From positions 248,001-312,000 of the forward strand of contig OZ221974.1 in the NCBI GenBank assembly GCA_965119665.1: DNA of 64,000 nt, in the 5' to 3' direction. Made by a program: the position numbers and the translations under genes. Each line of letters begins with the position of its first letter. Within the stretch, counting starts at the first letter, position 1. This DNA comes from Dialister sp900541485. GTDB lineage: Bacteria > Bacillota > Negativicutes > Veillonellales > Dialisteraceae. The notes beneath the pieces were generated by a model. That model saw only the letters and a list, made by a program, of their open reading frames with translations, made no database searches and had not been told where the DNA came from. Of this stretch, positions 51,732 to 62,200 are shown in pieces.

Positions 51732-52697
51732 TTAGAACATCCGGACCCCCGGACGATCTTCACCGAATCGATGTACTGTGTCAACAAATCTTACCGTCCC
51801 TGTTTTATAGCGAAGGACCAGTGTACTTGTTCTCGCACCGCCGCCAAAAAATCTTACGCCACGGAGCATTGTGCAATCTGTAATTGCAGTTTCTGCAAAA
51901 ATACAGTCATCCCCCTTGACGAGATCGTCTAAGGTAAGAATTTTATTGGGATCATCAATTCCCATTTCATGTAAACGATGTAATTCCTGGTCTGTATGTG
52001 GCAATAGACGAGCCTGCATGTCGCCCCCTAAGCATTTTAACCCTACTGCAGATAATACTCCTTCGGGCGCGCCGCCGGAGCCGATAACCATATGTATACC
52101 ACTCCCCTGGATCGCACAGTCAATAGATGGCACAACATCTCCATCAGTGATTAGTCTTACCCGTGCCCCTGACTCTCGAATTTCACGAATTATTTTTTCA
52201 TGTCTTTCACGATCTAATACTACAACTGTTAAATCAGAAACTTCACGATTCATCGCTTCCGCCACATTTTTTAAATTTTCTGTCACGGTTGCACAAATAT
52301 CAATCTTCCCTTTAGCGCGGGGACCTACACAAATTTTCTGCATATACATGTCCGGTGCATGAAGCAAACATCCTTTAGGTGCAATAGCCAGTACTGCAAT
52401 AGCTCCTGTTTGCCCTTTTGCTACCAAATTAGTTCCTTCTACCGGATCCACGGCAATATCTACTTCTTCCCCGCCACGTCCTACTTTCTCACCAATATAC
52501 AACATCGGTGCTTCGTCAATCTCGCCTTCGCCAATAACAACCGTACCGGTAACCGATGTGCGTGCAAATTGCTCATGCATGCCGTCAACAGCCGCCTGAT
52601 CAGCTCCCTCTTTATCTCCCATACCTACCAGTCGTGCACTTTTCAAGGCCGCTTGCTCGGTAATTCGAACAACCTCCAATGATAATTGTCTGTCCAT
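51732..52697 (-). CDS. glpX: Fructose-1,6-bisphosphatase, class II
   Basis: GlpX removes the C1 phosphate of fructose 1,6-bisphosphate in gluconeogenesis. The 321-residue protein has VIGEGEIDEAPMLYIGE and VDIAVDPVEGTNLVAKG (metal-binding motifs), IGSGGAPEGVLSA and RLITDGDVVPSI. I chose the ATG at 52697, with GGAGG 5 nt upstream. It complements fba in this window. Confidence 0.96.
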   Translation of the reverse strand: MDRQLSLEVVRITEQAALKSARLVGMGDKEGADQAAVDGMHEQFARTSVTGTVVIGEGEIDEAPMLYIGEKVGRGGEEVDIAVDPVEGTNLVAKGQTGAIAVLAIAPKGCLLHAPDMYMQKICVGPRAKGKIDICATVTENLKNVAEAMNREVSDLTVVVLDRERHEKIIREIRESGARVRLITDGDVVPSIDCAIQGSGIHMVIGSGGAPEGVLSAVGLKCLGGDMQARLLPHTDQELHRLHEMGIDDPNKILTLDDLVKGDDCIFAETAITDCTMLRGVRFFGGGARTSTLVLRYKTGTVRFVDTVHRFGEDRPGVRMF

Positions 52698-52795
52698 ATA
52701 TGCCTCCAAAATAGTATACTATATGATCTTTATTTAAATTATATCACTTTTGGTTCAGAGATAAAGTATACACTTTACGATTTCATCTGTTAATT

Positions 52796-52823
52796 TTGAC
52801 AATTTCATGAATTCTTTTATGAT
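52796..52823 (+). promoter_or_regulatory. Promoter of the SGNH hydrolase gene
   Basis: -35 TTGACA lies at 52796-52801 and -10 TATGAT at 52818-52823, with a 16-bp spacer, 17 nt before the ATG. Confidence 0.65.
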
Positions 52824-52840
52824 ATCTAAGAGGTGAAAGT

Positions 52841-53434
52841 ATGTTTTTATCCCATAATTCAATTACTAATATCCATTTTTTTGGTGACAGTTTAACTGCC
52901 GGCTATGGTGTTTCTTCCGGAAAAGATTGGGTTACCGTGTTATCAAAACGCATGCCCGATCTTACCTTTTATAACCATAGTACATGCGGTGCTTTTCTCC
53001 AAGATATGATAGAGATTATACCATTTTTTCTTCGTGATACAGATAATAAAAATGCCGTATTTCTCATGGCAGGAACCAATGATATTTTATCAGGTCTCAA
53101 ACTGCATGTTTTGAAAAAACAAGTAGAACAAGCAATTGAAACATTGTCTGTCATATCGCATTGCTTTATTGGTATTCCCCCATTAATGACAAGACAAAGT
53201 ATATTTTCCGGCTGGCAGGCCGAATGGGCTTTTGATAAAAACATCAACGATTTAAAAGCATACGGAAATTTTATAGAAAATTTATGCTGTAAAAATCATA
53301 TCCCTTATATAGATTTTTCTAAAGCATTTCCTTCAGATGATACCTGGTATATAGATGGTGTTCACCCTAATGAAAACGGACATTTGAAATTTGCAGATTC
53401 TGCAGAAAAAATTTTTAGAAAATATATAAAATAA
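52841..53434 (+). CDS. SGNH/GDSL-type hydrolase
   Basis: This 197-residue esterase/lipase-like protein has all four SGNH blocks: FFGDSLTAGYGV (nucleophile Ser), the Gly in STCGAFL, MAGTNDI (Asn) and DGVHPNENGH (Asp and His). It has no signal peptide, so it is probably cytoplasmic. AGAGGTG precedes the ATG. It is a single-gene unit between convergent and divergent neighbours, with its own promoter and terminator. The substrate is unknown. Confidence 0.92.
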   Translation: MFLSHNSITNIHFFGDSLTAGYGVSSGKDWVTVLSKRMPDLTFYNHSTCGAFLQDMIEIIPFFLRDTDNKNAVFLMAGTNDILSGLKLHVLKKQVEQAIETLSVISHCFIGIPPLMTRQSIFSGWQAEWAFDKNINDLKAYGNFIENLCCKNHIPYIDFSKAFPSDDTWYIDGVHPNENGHLKFADSAEKIFRKYIK

Positions 53435-53510
53435 AAGCACCTTTCATGTATTTCCTGCCGTTTCACAACTAAATCTTAAACCGGCATGACTTACATTTGG
53501 TGCTTTTATT
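53433..53510. terminator. Bidirectional terminator with long loop
   Basis: AAAAGCACC at 53433-53441 pairs with GGTGCTTTT at 53499-53507. A smaller inner GCCG/CCGGC pairing and an ATGTA/ACAT pairing lie between them. It separates the convergent SGNH and ABC exporter genes. Confidence 0.65.
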
Positions 53511-55253
53511 TTATTCCTCTTCTTTTTTTATATACTTTCCATCCCGTTTTTGTGCTTCGTATAATTGGAAATATTTTCCTTTTTTATTTAAAAGCTCCTC
53601 ATGCGTTCCTTCTTCAATAATATTTCCTCTGTCTAAAACAATAATACAATCTGCATTTCTCACTGTAGATAACCTATGTGCAATAATAATCGTAGTTCTT
53701 CCTTTTGAAAGACTGTTTAACGTTTGCTGGATTTTACGCTCGGTCTGTGTATCTAATGAAGATGTCGCTTCATCAAAAATAACAACTTTCGGGTCTTTTA
53801 AGAACACTCTTGCTATTGCAATTCTTTGCTTTTGTCCACCTGAAAGTTTGACGCCTCGCTCTCCCACCTTTGTATGCATTCCATTTGGAAGCGCTTCGAT
53901 AAAACGATCTGCTGCCGCTAATTTAGCGGCATTTTTTATTTCCTCTTCTGTTGCCCCTACTTTTCCATAACTTATATTATCTCCGATAGTATCACCAAAA
54001 AGAAAGACGTCTTGTTGTACAATTCCGATTTGCTTTCTCAAATCCTGCTGTCGGTAATCTTTTATATCATGCCCGTCAAAAATGATTTTCCCCTCTGTCG
54101 GTTCATAAAAGCGGAGCAATAAATTTACCAGTGTGCTTTTCCCTGCTCCTGTTTCCCCGACAAAGGCAATTGTTTCTCCTGCATGAATATTAAAACTCAG
54201 ATGGTTTAAAATCATCCGCTTATCATTATAACCAAAGCTCATATTGTCAAAGCAGATTTCCCCCCTGGCATTCATGATTTCTACAGGATGGGGCGGATCC
54301 TTAATTGTCGGTTCAATATGCATAATTTCCTGAAATCTGGCAAAGCCTGCCATCCCCCTCTGATACATTTCCGTTAATATGGTCAGACGGAAAACCGGCC
54401 GCATAAAAATATTCACATACAAAAGGAATGCCACAAAATCCGGTAGTGATAAGAGATCTTTGGCAATCATATAGCTGCCTGCCAAGAGGACAACTACATT
54501 AATAAAATTTGTAAAAAAGTTGATACTCCCGGAAAAATAAGCCAGAATTTTATAAGAGTTGAACCTTGTATTTCTCAGCTCTTCGCTTTTTTCCCGAAAT
54601 CTGTCCATTTCGAAATTTTCCATCGCAAATGCCTTGCTGAGCCGGATTCCCGACAGACTTTCTTCAGCACGGGCACTTAACTCCCCCGTTTTCGCTCTAT
54701 TTTTGCGAAAAGCCTTTTTCATCTGCGTATTAATTTTTACAGTATGAATTGATTTCGCAATAAGAAGCCCTCCGACTAATAGTGCCAATTGCCAGTTCAT
54801 GACTAACATAGCAATTATGGTTCCGGACATTATTATTCCGCAAAGTAATACATCATTCGGGCCTCGAAAAGCAAGTTCACTGACTTCAATAACATCACTG
54901 GTTATTCGGGATAACAGCTGTCCTGTTTTTTCATTATCAAAATACTGGAAGGGCTGTTTTTCTATGTGGGCAAACAAATCATTGCGCATATCATGCTCGA
55001 TAGAGGCACTCATAATATGCCCATAATATTGAACTCCATAGGATACAGCAAAATTAATCAGATATAAAACAAGCAACAAGCCGGCTGATTTATATAATCC
55101 TATTTCATCTCTTGCGGGTAAGATTTTATCAATGATATTGCGCACCACCATAGGGAATATCAAATCAAAACCTGCCATAAGAAGTGTACCAATGACTACG
55201 CTGATGAGAATTCCTGTATACGGTTTATAATATTTCATAAAATTTTTAATCAT
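53511..55253 (-). CDS. ABC exporter half-transporter (TMD-NBD)
   Basis: This 580-residue MsbA/LmrA-type protein has six membrane segments (about residues 15-310). The ATPase domain carries Walker A GETGAGKST (near 372), the signature LSGGQKQRIAIARV, Walker B VVIFDEATSSLD and the switch His in IIAHRLS. The family includes lipid, drug, peptide and heme exporters. It lies 24 nt after the ChlD-like gene, behind GGGAG, so it probably belongs to the CobN/radical SAM operon. That co-transcription is an inference from spacing and strand. Confidence 0.92.
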   Translation of the reverse strand: MIKNFMKYYKPYTGILISVVIGTLLMAGFDLIFPMVVRNIIDKILPARDEIGLYKSAGLLLVLYLINFAVSYGVQYYGHIMSASIEHDMRNDLFAHIEKQPFQYFDNEKTGQLLSRITSDVIEVSELAFRGPNDVLLCGIIMSGTIIAMLVMNWQLALLVGGLLIAKSIHTVKINTQMKKAFRKNRAKTGELSARAEESLSGIRLSKAFAMENFEMDRFREKSEELRNTRFNSYKILAYFSGSINFFTNFINVVVLLAGSYMIAKDLLSLPDFVAFLLYVNIFMRPVFRLTILTEMYQRGMAGFARFQEIMHIEPTIKDPPHPVEIMNARGEICFDNMSFGYNDKRMILNHLSFNIHAGETIAFVGETGAGKSTLVNLLLRFYEPTEGKIIFDGHDIKDYRQQDLRKQIGIVQQDVFLFGDTIGDNISYGKVGATEEEIKNAAKLAAADRFIEALPNGMHTKVGERGVKLSGGQKQRIAIARVFLKDPKVVIFDEATSSLDTQTERKIQQTLNSLSKGRTTIIIAHRLSTVRNADCIIVLDRGNIIEEGTHEELLNKKGKYFQLYEAQKRDGKYIKKEEE

Positions 55254-55277
55254 TTAAAATCTCCCACACTTTGAAAA

Positions 55278-57215
55278 CTACCCTTTATTTCTATTATACG
55301 CAGTACTTCGCCAAATATGCAGTAAATCATTTTCTGTCATTTTGTCAAGGTGGAAATAAGAGGCTCCCATTTCCTTTGCTATTTTCTTTGCTAAACCCAG
55401 TTTTATAAAACCGGACTCTGTGTCAATGACTGCTACCGGCAATTTTCTGTTTCCGATTTTTTTAGCTTCAGAAACCGCATCATTTACCGGATCGGAACCG
55501 TTTGTGATTCCCTTCGTTGCTCTTCCGTCAGTAACTAAAATAACAACCGGCTCCTGTGTCGGATCCTGACGGTATAACATGTCCAATATATCAGATGCTT
55601 TTATAAGTCCTTTTGCTAATGGCGTCTTTCCTCCGGTAGGCAAATTTTCCAGCTTCTTTTTTGCAAAATCGACACTTCTCGTAACAGGTAATAAAACCTC
55701 TGCTTTATTTTTTCTGAATGCAATCATGCCCACTCTATCTCGTTTTTGATAAGCTTCCAACAAAATTTTAAAGATTACACCCTTAACGGTGCGCATTCTT
55801 TCTCGAGCGCCCATGGATCCACTGGCATCTACAACAAATAAAAATATATTCCCAACTCTTTTTTCTCTTACTTTTTCACGGATATCATCCCTATTTATAA
55901 CGACAGCACATCCGTTAGACTTTCTTGATTTTTGATAGGGTGCTGCCGCACGAATTGTAGCATCGAATGCAATGTCTTTTGCTTTTTCCTTCGGACTTTC
56001 CGCTCTTACATACCGTCCTTGCATAAGTGATGTACGAGTCAGCGTGCGTTTACCGCTTCCTTTTTTCACTTTTCTTTTATCAGCAGGTTCTATCCAGATT
56101 GGCGGTAACTGTACTCTTATATCTGCAGAATCCGTTCGCTCCTTACTTTCTCCATTTTCATCGGCAGGTGGCAGTTGGTTGCTTAAAGAATCATTATTTT
56201 TATCACTTTCATGATTGTCTTCTCCTAAACTATCTGTATCTCCCTGAGAAGATTCCATAGATTCATTTGTTTGCTCCTGATTATTTTCTTTGGAGTCTTG
56301 ATCATTTTCCCGCTCTTGTTGTTTTTCTTCTTCCGGCGGTGTTTGCTCAGGAGATTCAGGAGCGTTCATTTCTCTCATGCGATGTGGCAATACAAATTCA
56401 GCTGCTTTTTCTAAATCTTTTGGAAGTACATAATTTCTATTATCAAGAGCAGCCAATGCACGGGCCGCTTCTATTAAATAAATATCCGCTCTATGACCCG
56501 CCACATGAGCTTTTAATGTATATACCGCCGCCAATTGTACCATTGCGGGAGAAACTGTTACATCTTTTAATATATCCTTGGCATCCTTGATTTTATTTTT
56601 AAGCTTTTCTGTTTTCTCTTCCCATTTTTTTCTGAATACAATTCCGTTATTCTCAAACTCAAAAACTCTTTTTATAATTTCTTTTCTTTCTTCTGTATCG
56701 AAGTTGTTTTCTATTTGAATAAATAACCCGAATTTATCTAATCTCGCTGCAGATAAAGTGCCGCTGTCAGGATTCATGGTGGCAAATACTGTACCGGAAA
56801 ATTTTTTTTCTAAAGAAAATCCATCACGTTCTAATTTATAAATACCGGATTCGGTTACATTCAAAATAGATGACAGTAACTCATCACGTAATAAATTAAC
56901 GTCATCTATATATAAAATTCCATGATTGGATTCCTCCAATAATCCGGCTTGCAGTTTCTTTTTACCATCTTGTATGGCTGCTTCTGTGTCCATACCACCA
57001 AAAAGCCGGTCTTCCGTCACTCCTACAGGAACTTCAACCCATGGGGCATCTACCAGTTCTCTGGCACCGCGAAGCAAAACAGATTTCCCCGCCCCTGTTT
57101 CTCCAGACACAAGAATTCCACCGGCCAACGGATTTACTAATGCAATTAAAATGGCTTTCTTTGCATTATCCAACCCGTAAAAAGCGGCAAAAGGAAAATT
57201 ATTACGTTTCATCAT
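55278..57215 (-). CDS. ChlD-type magnesium/cobalt chelatase subunit (AAA+ and VWA)
   Basis: This 645-residue protein has the ChlD/BchD layout. An AAA+ domain (about residues 10-290) carries VSGETGAGKSVLL (an intact Walker A) and GILYIDDVNLL. An acidic, Gln/Glu/Asp/Ser-rich linker follows (about 290-370). The VWA domain has the MIDAS motif VVDASGSMG near residue 455. Such proteins form a ring with ChlI and drive the large CobN/ChlH subunit. The start (ATG at 57215 or 57212) overlaps the end of the fusion gene by about 14 nt. It lies between that gene and the ABC exporter. Confidence 0.9.
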   Translation of the reverse strand: MMKRNNFPFAAFYGLDNAKKAILIALVNPLAGGILVSGETGAGKSVLLRGARELVDAPWVEVPVGVTEDRLFGGMDTEAAIQDGKKKLQAGLLEESNHGILYIDDVNLLRDELLSSILNVTESGIYKLERDGFSLEKKFSGTVFATMNPDSGTLSAARLDKFGLFIQIENNFDTEERKEIIKRVFEFENNGIVFRKKWEEKTEKLKNKIKDAKDILKDVTVSPAMVQLAAVYTLKAHVAGHRADIYLIEAARALAALDNRNYVLPKDLEKAAEFVLPHRMREMNAPESPEQTPPEEEKQQERENDQDSKENNQEQTNESMESSQGDTDSLGEDNHESDKNNDSLSNQLPPADENGESKERTDSADIRVQLPPIWIEPADKRKVKKGSGKRTLTRTSLMQGRYVRAESPKEKAKDIAFDATIRAAAPYQKSRKSNGCAVVINRDDIREKVREKRVGNIFLFVVDASGSMGARERMRTVKGVIFKILLEAYQKRDRVGMIAFRKNKAEVLLPVTRSVDFAKKKLENLPTGGKTPLAKGLIKASDILDMLYRQDPTQEPVVILVTDGRATKGITNGSDPVNDAVSEAKKIGNRKLPVAVIDTESGFIKLGLAKKIAKEMGASYFHLDKMTENDLLHIWRSTAYNRNKG

Positions 57216-59286
57216 CAATAACCTGATCCACTTCTGTCCAATCTACTTCCTGCTCTTCAAAGGGACGACGTCTCATTCTGTGCGGCAAAGAGAGGCGGGA
57301 TGCCTCTTTTAAATCTTCACGGGTCACGTCTTTATGTCCTTCCAGTGCAGCAATCGTTTTGGCCGTTTTGATTAATGTAATATCAGAGCGGTGCCCGTCT
57401 ACGCCTAATGCAATTGATATTTTGGCAGCACATAAAAGAATATCCTCGGAAACCTTTACCTCCGGTAAAAGCTGCATGGCTGCTTCTATTTTTCTGACCG
57501 CTTTTTCTTGCTCATCTTTCCATTTATCCAAAAATCCATCCGGATCCGTTTCATAAGCCAACCGCCTTTTAATAATCTCTGCTCTTTTTTCAGGATTTTG
57601 TTCTCCAACTACTTTTACGGAAAGGGCAAATCGGTCCAGCAGCTGAGGACGAATATCACCTTCTTCAGGATTCATTGTTCCGACCAAAGAAAATCTTGCC
57701 GGATGCGAGTAAGAAATCCCTTCCCTTTCCACTGTATTTACACCCATAGCAGCAGAGTCTAAAAGAACATCGACTACATGATCATCCAATAAATTAATTT
57801 CGTCTACATACAAAATATTTCTATTCGCATCTGCCAATATTCCCGGTTCAAATGAGCGTTTGCCTTCACGAATGGCCGCCTCAATATCTAATGTACCGAC
57901 CACCCTGTCTTCTGTAGCACTTACCGGTAATTCAACCACTTTCATGGGTAACATTTCTACAGGTGGGGTTGCATTATCATATTTTTCATGAGATTCATCT
58001 GACCAGTTGGTCGGATTGTAGGGATCATCGTGGAAACGGGAGCCTTCAATACATGGACGGGGAGGCAATAATTCAGCCAATGCACGAACTGCCGTTGATT
58101 TGGCAGTCCCTTTTTCTCCCTGTATCAATACACCGCCCAGTTTGGGATTGATTACATTTAATAACAAGGCCTTCTTCATAGCATCCTGCCCTATTATTGC
58201 CGTAAAAGGAAATACTTTTTGTCTGTTCATATTGTTCTCCTGTCTTTTTAAATACCGATGTATGAAAAATTTTTTCAACGCACATTCTGCCTCTGATCTT
58301 TTAAACTTCCCGTTTTTATCCATCCATCGGGAAAAGCAACCCCCGCCACACAAAGAAAAATATTCACATTCCCTGCAAGGCTGCATAATCTCTTTTATAA
58401 AGGAACTTACTTTATCTACCTTGTTCTTTTCTCTGCCTGTTTTTACATTTCCAAGCTTATAATCTTCTCTTCCCATCAATGAAGAACAGGCATAAATATC
58501 ACCATGCACATCTATAAAAGCTGCTTCCCCATTCATTGCAAAGCATTGTGGAAATTCATATTTCCCGGTTCGTGCCAACATTTCCACCCTGTCTTCCTGG
58601 GTAAAATGGATATGCCTGCCTGTTATTTTTTCCAGCATATCCAATCTGTCTGCCGTTTTTCTTAATGCCTCCGTCATTTGCTTTTCGTCAGGCGCTTTCA
58701 GTCTCATCCCCCGTCCCTGTTCGCGAAGAATGTCAAAGCCGATTTGATGTACATTTCCATAAAAATAAGCCATATCAGAAATGCCTTCAAGTTCATCTAC
58801 CATGTCATCAGTAACGACACAGGTAATGCCTGTCCCGATTCCGTTTTCCGATAAATTTCTAAAGGCTTTTGATACCATTTGAGAGGATGGTTCGCCGGTT
58901 TTGGATTTTCTGGTTCTATCCATCACTCCCGGGCGCCCGTCGCAGGAAATTCCGATTCCTACCTTATGATCAAATAACCATTTTCCGATATCTTTTGTCA
59001 GCAGCGCACCATTGGTTTGTATTTGAAGCTGCACATTCATCTGATAATCTTCCACTAAATTGACGATTTCCCTGATTAGTGGAAATTGCAAAAGTGGTTC
59101 TCCGCCTGAAAACTGGAGAAGAAATCGTTCTCCCGATTCCCCTGCCATTTTAACGGCAGATAATGCAGTCTCCCTGTCCATATCAATCTGTTCTTGCTCG
59201 GAAGCATAGCAATATTGACACTTAAAATTGCAACGACCGGTCAGAGTCAAAACAAGCATACGGATTGGCGGCAAATCTTTATTCAT
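57202..59286 (-). CDS. Radical SAM/SPASM protein fused to ChlI-type AAA+ ATPase
   Basis: Residues 1 to about 345 are a radical SAM domain with RCNFKCQYC (Cys19, 23, 26), FSGGEPLLQFP and a SPASM region rich in Cys (YACSSL, CRECEYFSLCGGGCF, AECALKKFF). Residues about 353-694 are a ChlI/BchI AAA+ ATPase, with GEKGTAKSTAVRAL (Walker A), ILYVDEINLLDDHVVDVLLD (Walker B) and TMNPEEGDIRPQLLDRF. The ORF is continuous. A ribosome binding site and an in-frame ATG at 58230 precede the ChlI part, so it may also be made alone. I chose the ATG at 59286, with AGGAA 6-7 nt upstream. It overlaps cobN by 8 nt. What the radical SAM part modifies is not known. Confidence 0.88.
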   Translation of the reverse strand: MNKDLPPIRMLVLTLTGRCNFKCQYCYASEQEQIDMDRETALSAVKMAGESGERFLLQFSGGEPLLQFPLIREIVNLVEDYQMNVQLQIQTNGALLTKDIGKWLFDHKVGIGISCDGRPGVMDRTRKSKTGEPSSQMVSKAFRNLSENGIGTGITCVVTDDMVDELEGISDMAYFYGNVHQIGFDILREQGRGMRLKAPDEKQMTEALRKTADRLDMLEKITGRHIHFTQEDRVEMLARTGKYEFPQCFAMNGEAAFIDVHGDIYACSSLMGREDYKLGNVKTGREKNKVDKVSSFIKEIMQPCRECEYFSLCGGGCFSRWMDKNGKFKRSEAECALKKFFIHRYLKRQENNMNRQKVFPFTAIIGQDAMKKALLLNVINPKLGGVLIQGEKGTAKSTAVRALAELLPPRPCIEGSRFHDDPYNPTNWSDESHEKYDNATPPVEMLPMKVVELPVSATEDRVVGTLDIEAAIREGKRSFEPGILADANRNILYVDEINLLDDHVVDVLLDSAAMGVNTVEREGISYSHPARFSLVGTMNPEEGDIRPQLLDRFALSVKVVGEQNPEKRAEIIKRRLAYETDPDGFLDKWKDEQEKAVRKIEAAMQLLPEVKVSEDILLCAAKISIALGVDGHRSDITLIKTAKTIAALEGHKDVTREDLKEASRLSLPHRMRRRPFEEQEVDWTEVDQVIDDET
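58230..58241 (-). promoter_or_regulatory. Internal ribosome binding site and in-frame ATG before the ChlI domain
   Basis: AGGAGA at 58236-58241 lies 5 nt before an in-frame ATG (58228-58230), exactly at the domain junction. The protein read from there would start MNRQKVFPFTAIIGQ and have 342 residues, the normal length of a free ChlI. It looks like a relic of two separate genes, or a working second start. Confidence 0.65.
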
Positions 59287-62200
59287 CGTCATTTCCTGCA
59301 TCTTCTAATTCACCTTCTACTGAAAGATACAATTCTTTCAATTTTTCCAAGGTTTCTTCTTTTGCATTCCACAATCCACGGGTTTGTGCTTCAAGCAGTG
59401 TCTCTGTAATACGTTGCAGTGCCCAGGGATTGACATCTTTCATCCATTCCTGCACTTTCTCATCAAAAGCATATTTTTCAGCATATTTTTCATACATCCA
59501 ATCTTCCATGACTTCACTGGTAGCATCCCACTGGTAACTTACAGATACCATTTTTGCCATATCTGAAGCTCCTTTATATCCATGTTTCATCATTCCGCTA
59601 ATATATTTCGGATTTATGGATTCCGCACGGAATATACGTTTCGCCTCTTCTTGTACCGTTCTTGTTCGCGCTTTAGCACGGTTCGTTGTATCCCCCGCAT
59701 AGGATCGGGGAGCCTTTCCGCGAATACTTCTGACTGCAGCTATCATTCCTCCATGATAAGCATTATAGTCATCAGAACTTAACATATTTGTTTCATGGTT
59801 ATCTTCATTTTTTATTGTTACATCCATTACCGATAACCGTTTTTCAAAAAGCTTTGGCGTATATTCTCCCTTAGTTTTCCCGCCAAAAGCATGGCCTCCC
59901 CACCGGACATAAACTTCAGCTAAATCATCAATTGTCTGCCAATTTTTTGCATCTAAAAGCGCACCGATTCCTGCCCCATAAGTTCCGGGTGCATCACCAA
60001 ATATTCTGTAAGCCGCACTTCTCCAGGCTTCTTCTTTCGTCATTCCCGATGTTCTTTCTAAATCCTGACTATCTTCTACGATATGTTTTCTTACATAATT
60101 AGATTCTCCTGGCTCATCAAGTTCTGCCACCATGAGTACAGCTTTATCCATAAGATTCACTACGGCCGGCATAGTATCTCTGAACAATCCGCTAATCCGC
60201 CCGGTAACATCAATACGCGGACGTTGTAACTCTGACAGCGGAATAATTTCCAATGCTTTGACACGCATACTTCCTTTTTCCCAAACTGGTTTTATCCCCA
60301 TCAGATAAAAGAATTCTGCAATACATTGTCCGCGACTTCTCATATTAGCCCCTGACCAAAAGACAATTCCTACATTTTCCGGATATTTCCCCTCTTCTGC
60401 AATATATTGCTCAATGACTTGATCGCCTAATACTTTACCTAATTCCCACGCCGCTTTAGTCGGCAGAACACGGGGGTCTACCCCGAAGAAGTTACGTCCC
60501 GAGGGCAACAAACTTACCCCTCCTGCATGAGGAGAGCCGGACGGCCCCGACTCAATGTATTTCCCGGAAATCCCATCCATTACATGATCCACTTCTTCAT
60601 GAGTCATAAGTAGATTAGGCATAATGGTTTCTCCGATATATGCAAATATCGTTCTGACTTTTTCTTGCCACTCCGGGCTTTCTGACCTTATATAAGGCAA
60701 ATCGATTACTTTGTCCACTCCTATTTCAGTAAACCCGGAATCTTTAAAAACTTGTACCGCCGATTCCGTTTCTTCCCTGATTTTCATCATCAATTCACTG
60801 TAAGTTAATTGAAGCGGTTTATAAATATCAGCGGCATTTCTGATAATCGCATCCACAGTTGTCCCGTATTTTTCTGCCCATACATCATAAATTGACGGTA
60901 TGTCTCCATTAGGGAGTCGTAATAGCTGTAAAATTTCATCTACCAGTAATTTATCTTCCGGTGCTTTCCCCAAAATATGGAGTCCGACATGAACCTCACT
61001 ATTTTTTAATTCCTCAATATATTCATGAAGACGGTTCACATATTCCTTAAACGGCTTATTCTCATCATAAGGAATTTCTCCGTCCAAATTTGCCTTAATG
61101 GCAAGCTCTCTTACCATTTTTTCCAATGTGGAAGCGTTTTCCGGCTCCGTAACCAAGAAATGCGCATATTCATCCATTGTTTTTTCCAGTTCTTCCAGTT
61201 CATCATAGCTTCCGGCTTCAGCCTGCGGCGCCGGGAGATGATCAACAAGGCATGCTGCACCTCTTCTTTTTGCCTGGATACCTTCTCCTGTAATTGTCAT
61301 ATGATAAATATATACATCCGGCAAATCACCTAATGCCAGTTCCGGATAGCTTTCCCTATCCAGTCCTGTCGCTTTACCCGGCAACCATTCTAAGTTTCCG
61401 TGAGTTCCTACATGTATTACCGCATCAGCTTTCCATATATCCCTGATCCACTGATAAAACGCAAGATATTGATGTGTCGGTGCCACAAAAGGATCATGAT
61501 AAATCTTCGCCGGATCCATGCCAAATCCGCGAGGAGCCTGGACAGTGATAAATATATTTCCATTCATAGTCCCTGGAACCATAATAGAGTTATCATCAGT
61601 CAACATAATTTGGCCGGGCGCTTTACCCCAATCTTTATTCATTTGTTCTTTTACAACTGTCGGGAATCCCCCGTAAAGAGCCGAATATTCCTCTTCAGTC
61701 ACATGGTAGCAATCCTCCAGTTGTTCTTCTGTCATCATACTCATATCATTCGTTGCATGAGATGTTAAAATTTTAATAAATTCTTTTGTGTCTTCAGGAA
61801 TGAAATCCAACCGATAATTCTCTTCTTTCATCCTCTGTAACAGTAAACGTATACTCTCAATAGTATCTAATCCAAAAGCACTCCCGATACTGCAATTTTT
61901 GGGCGGATAGTTATGGAAAACTATGGCAATTCTTTTATCTTCATTCTGTTTCTTTTTCAAGATTGCCCATTTTTTTGCTTTAGAAATCAATAATGAAATT
62001 CTTTCCTGTATGGGAAGATATTCAATATCTCCATTTTCGCTAATATGTTTTGCCGCCACCGGAACTCCATGAATAATTCCATCAAACTCCGGCATAGATA
62101 CACTGATAGATACTTCAACAGGATTCAACCCTTCTTTAGACTTTTCCCACTCTTCTCGTCCCATTATCAAGGAATAACCTTCCAAAACAGGCATTCCAAA

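Noticed and set aside
51871..52362. 163-residue open frame on the plus strand opposite glpX
   Set aside because: It lies fully inside a clear glpX gene on the other strand, has no ribosome binding site and no family resemblance.
53497..53970. 157-residue plus-strand frame opposite the ABC exporter end
   Set aside because: Shadow of a well-supported ATPase domain on the minus strand; hydrophobic stretches come from reversed codons.
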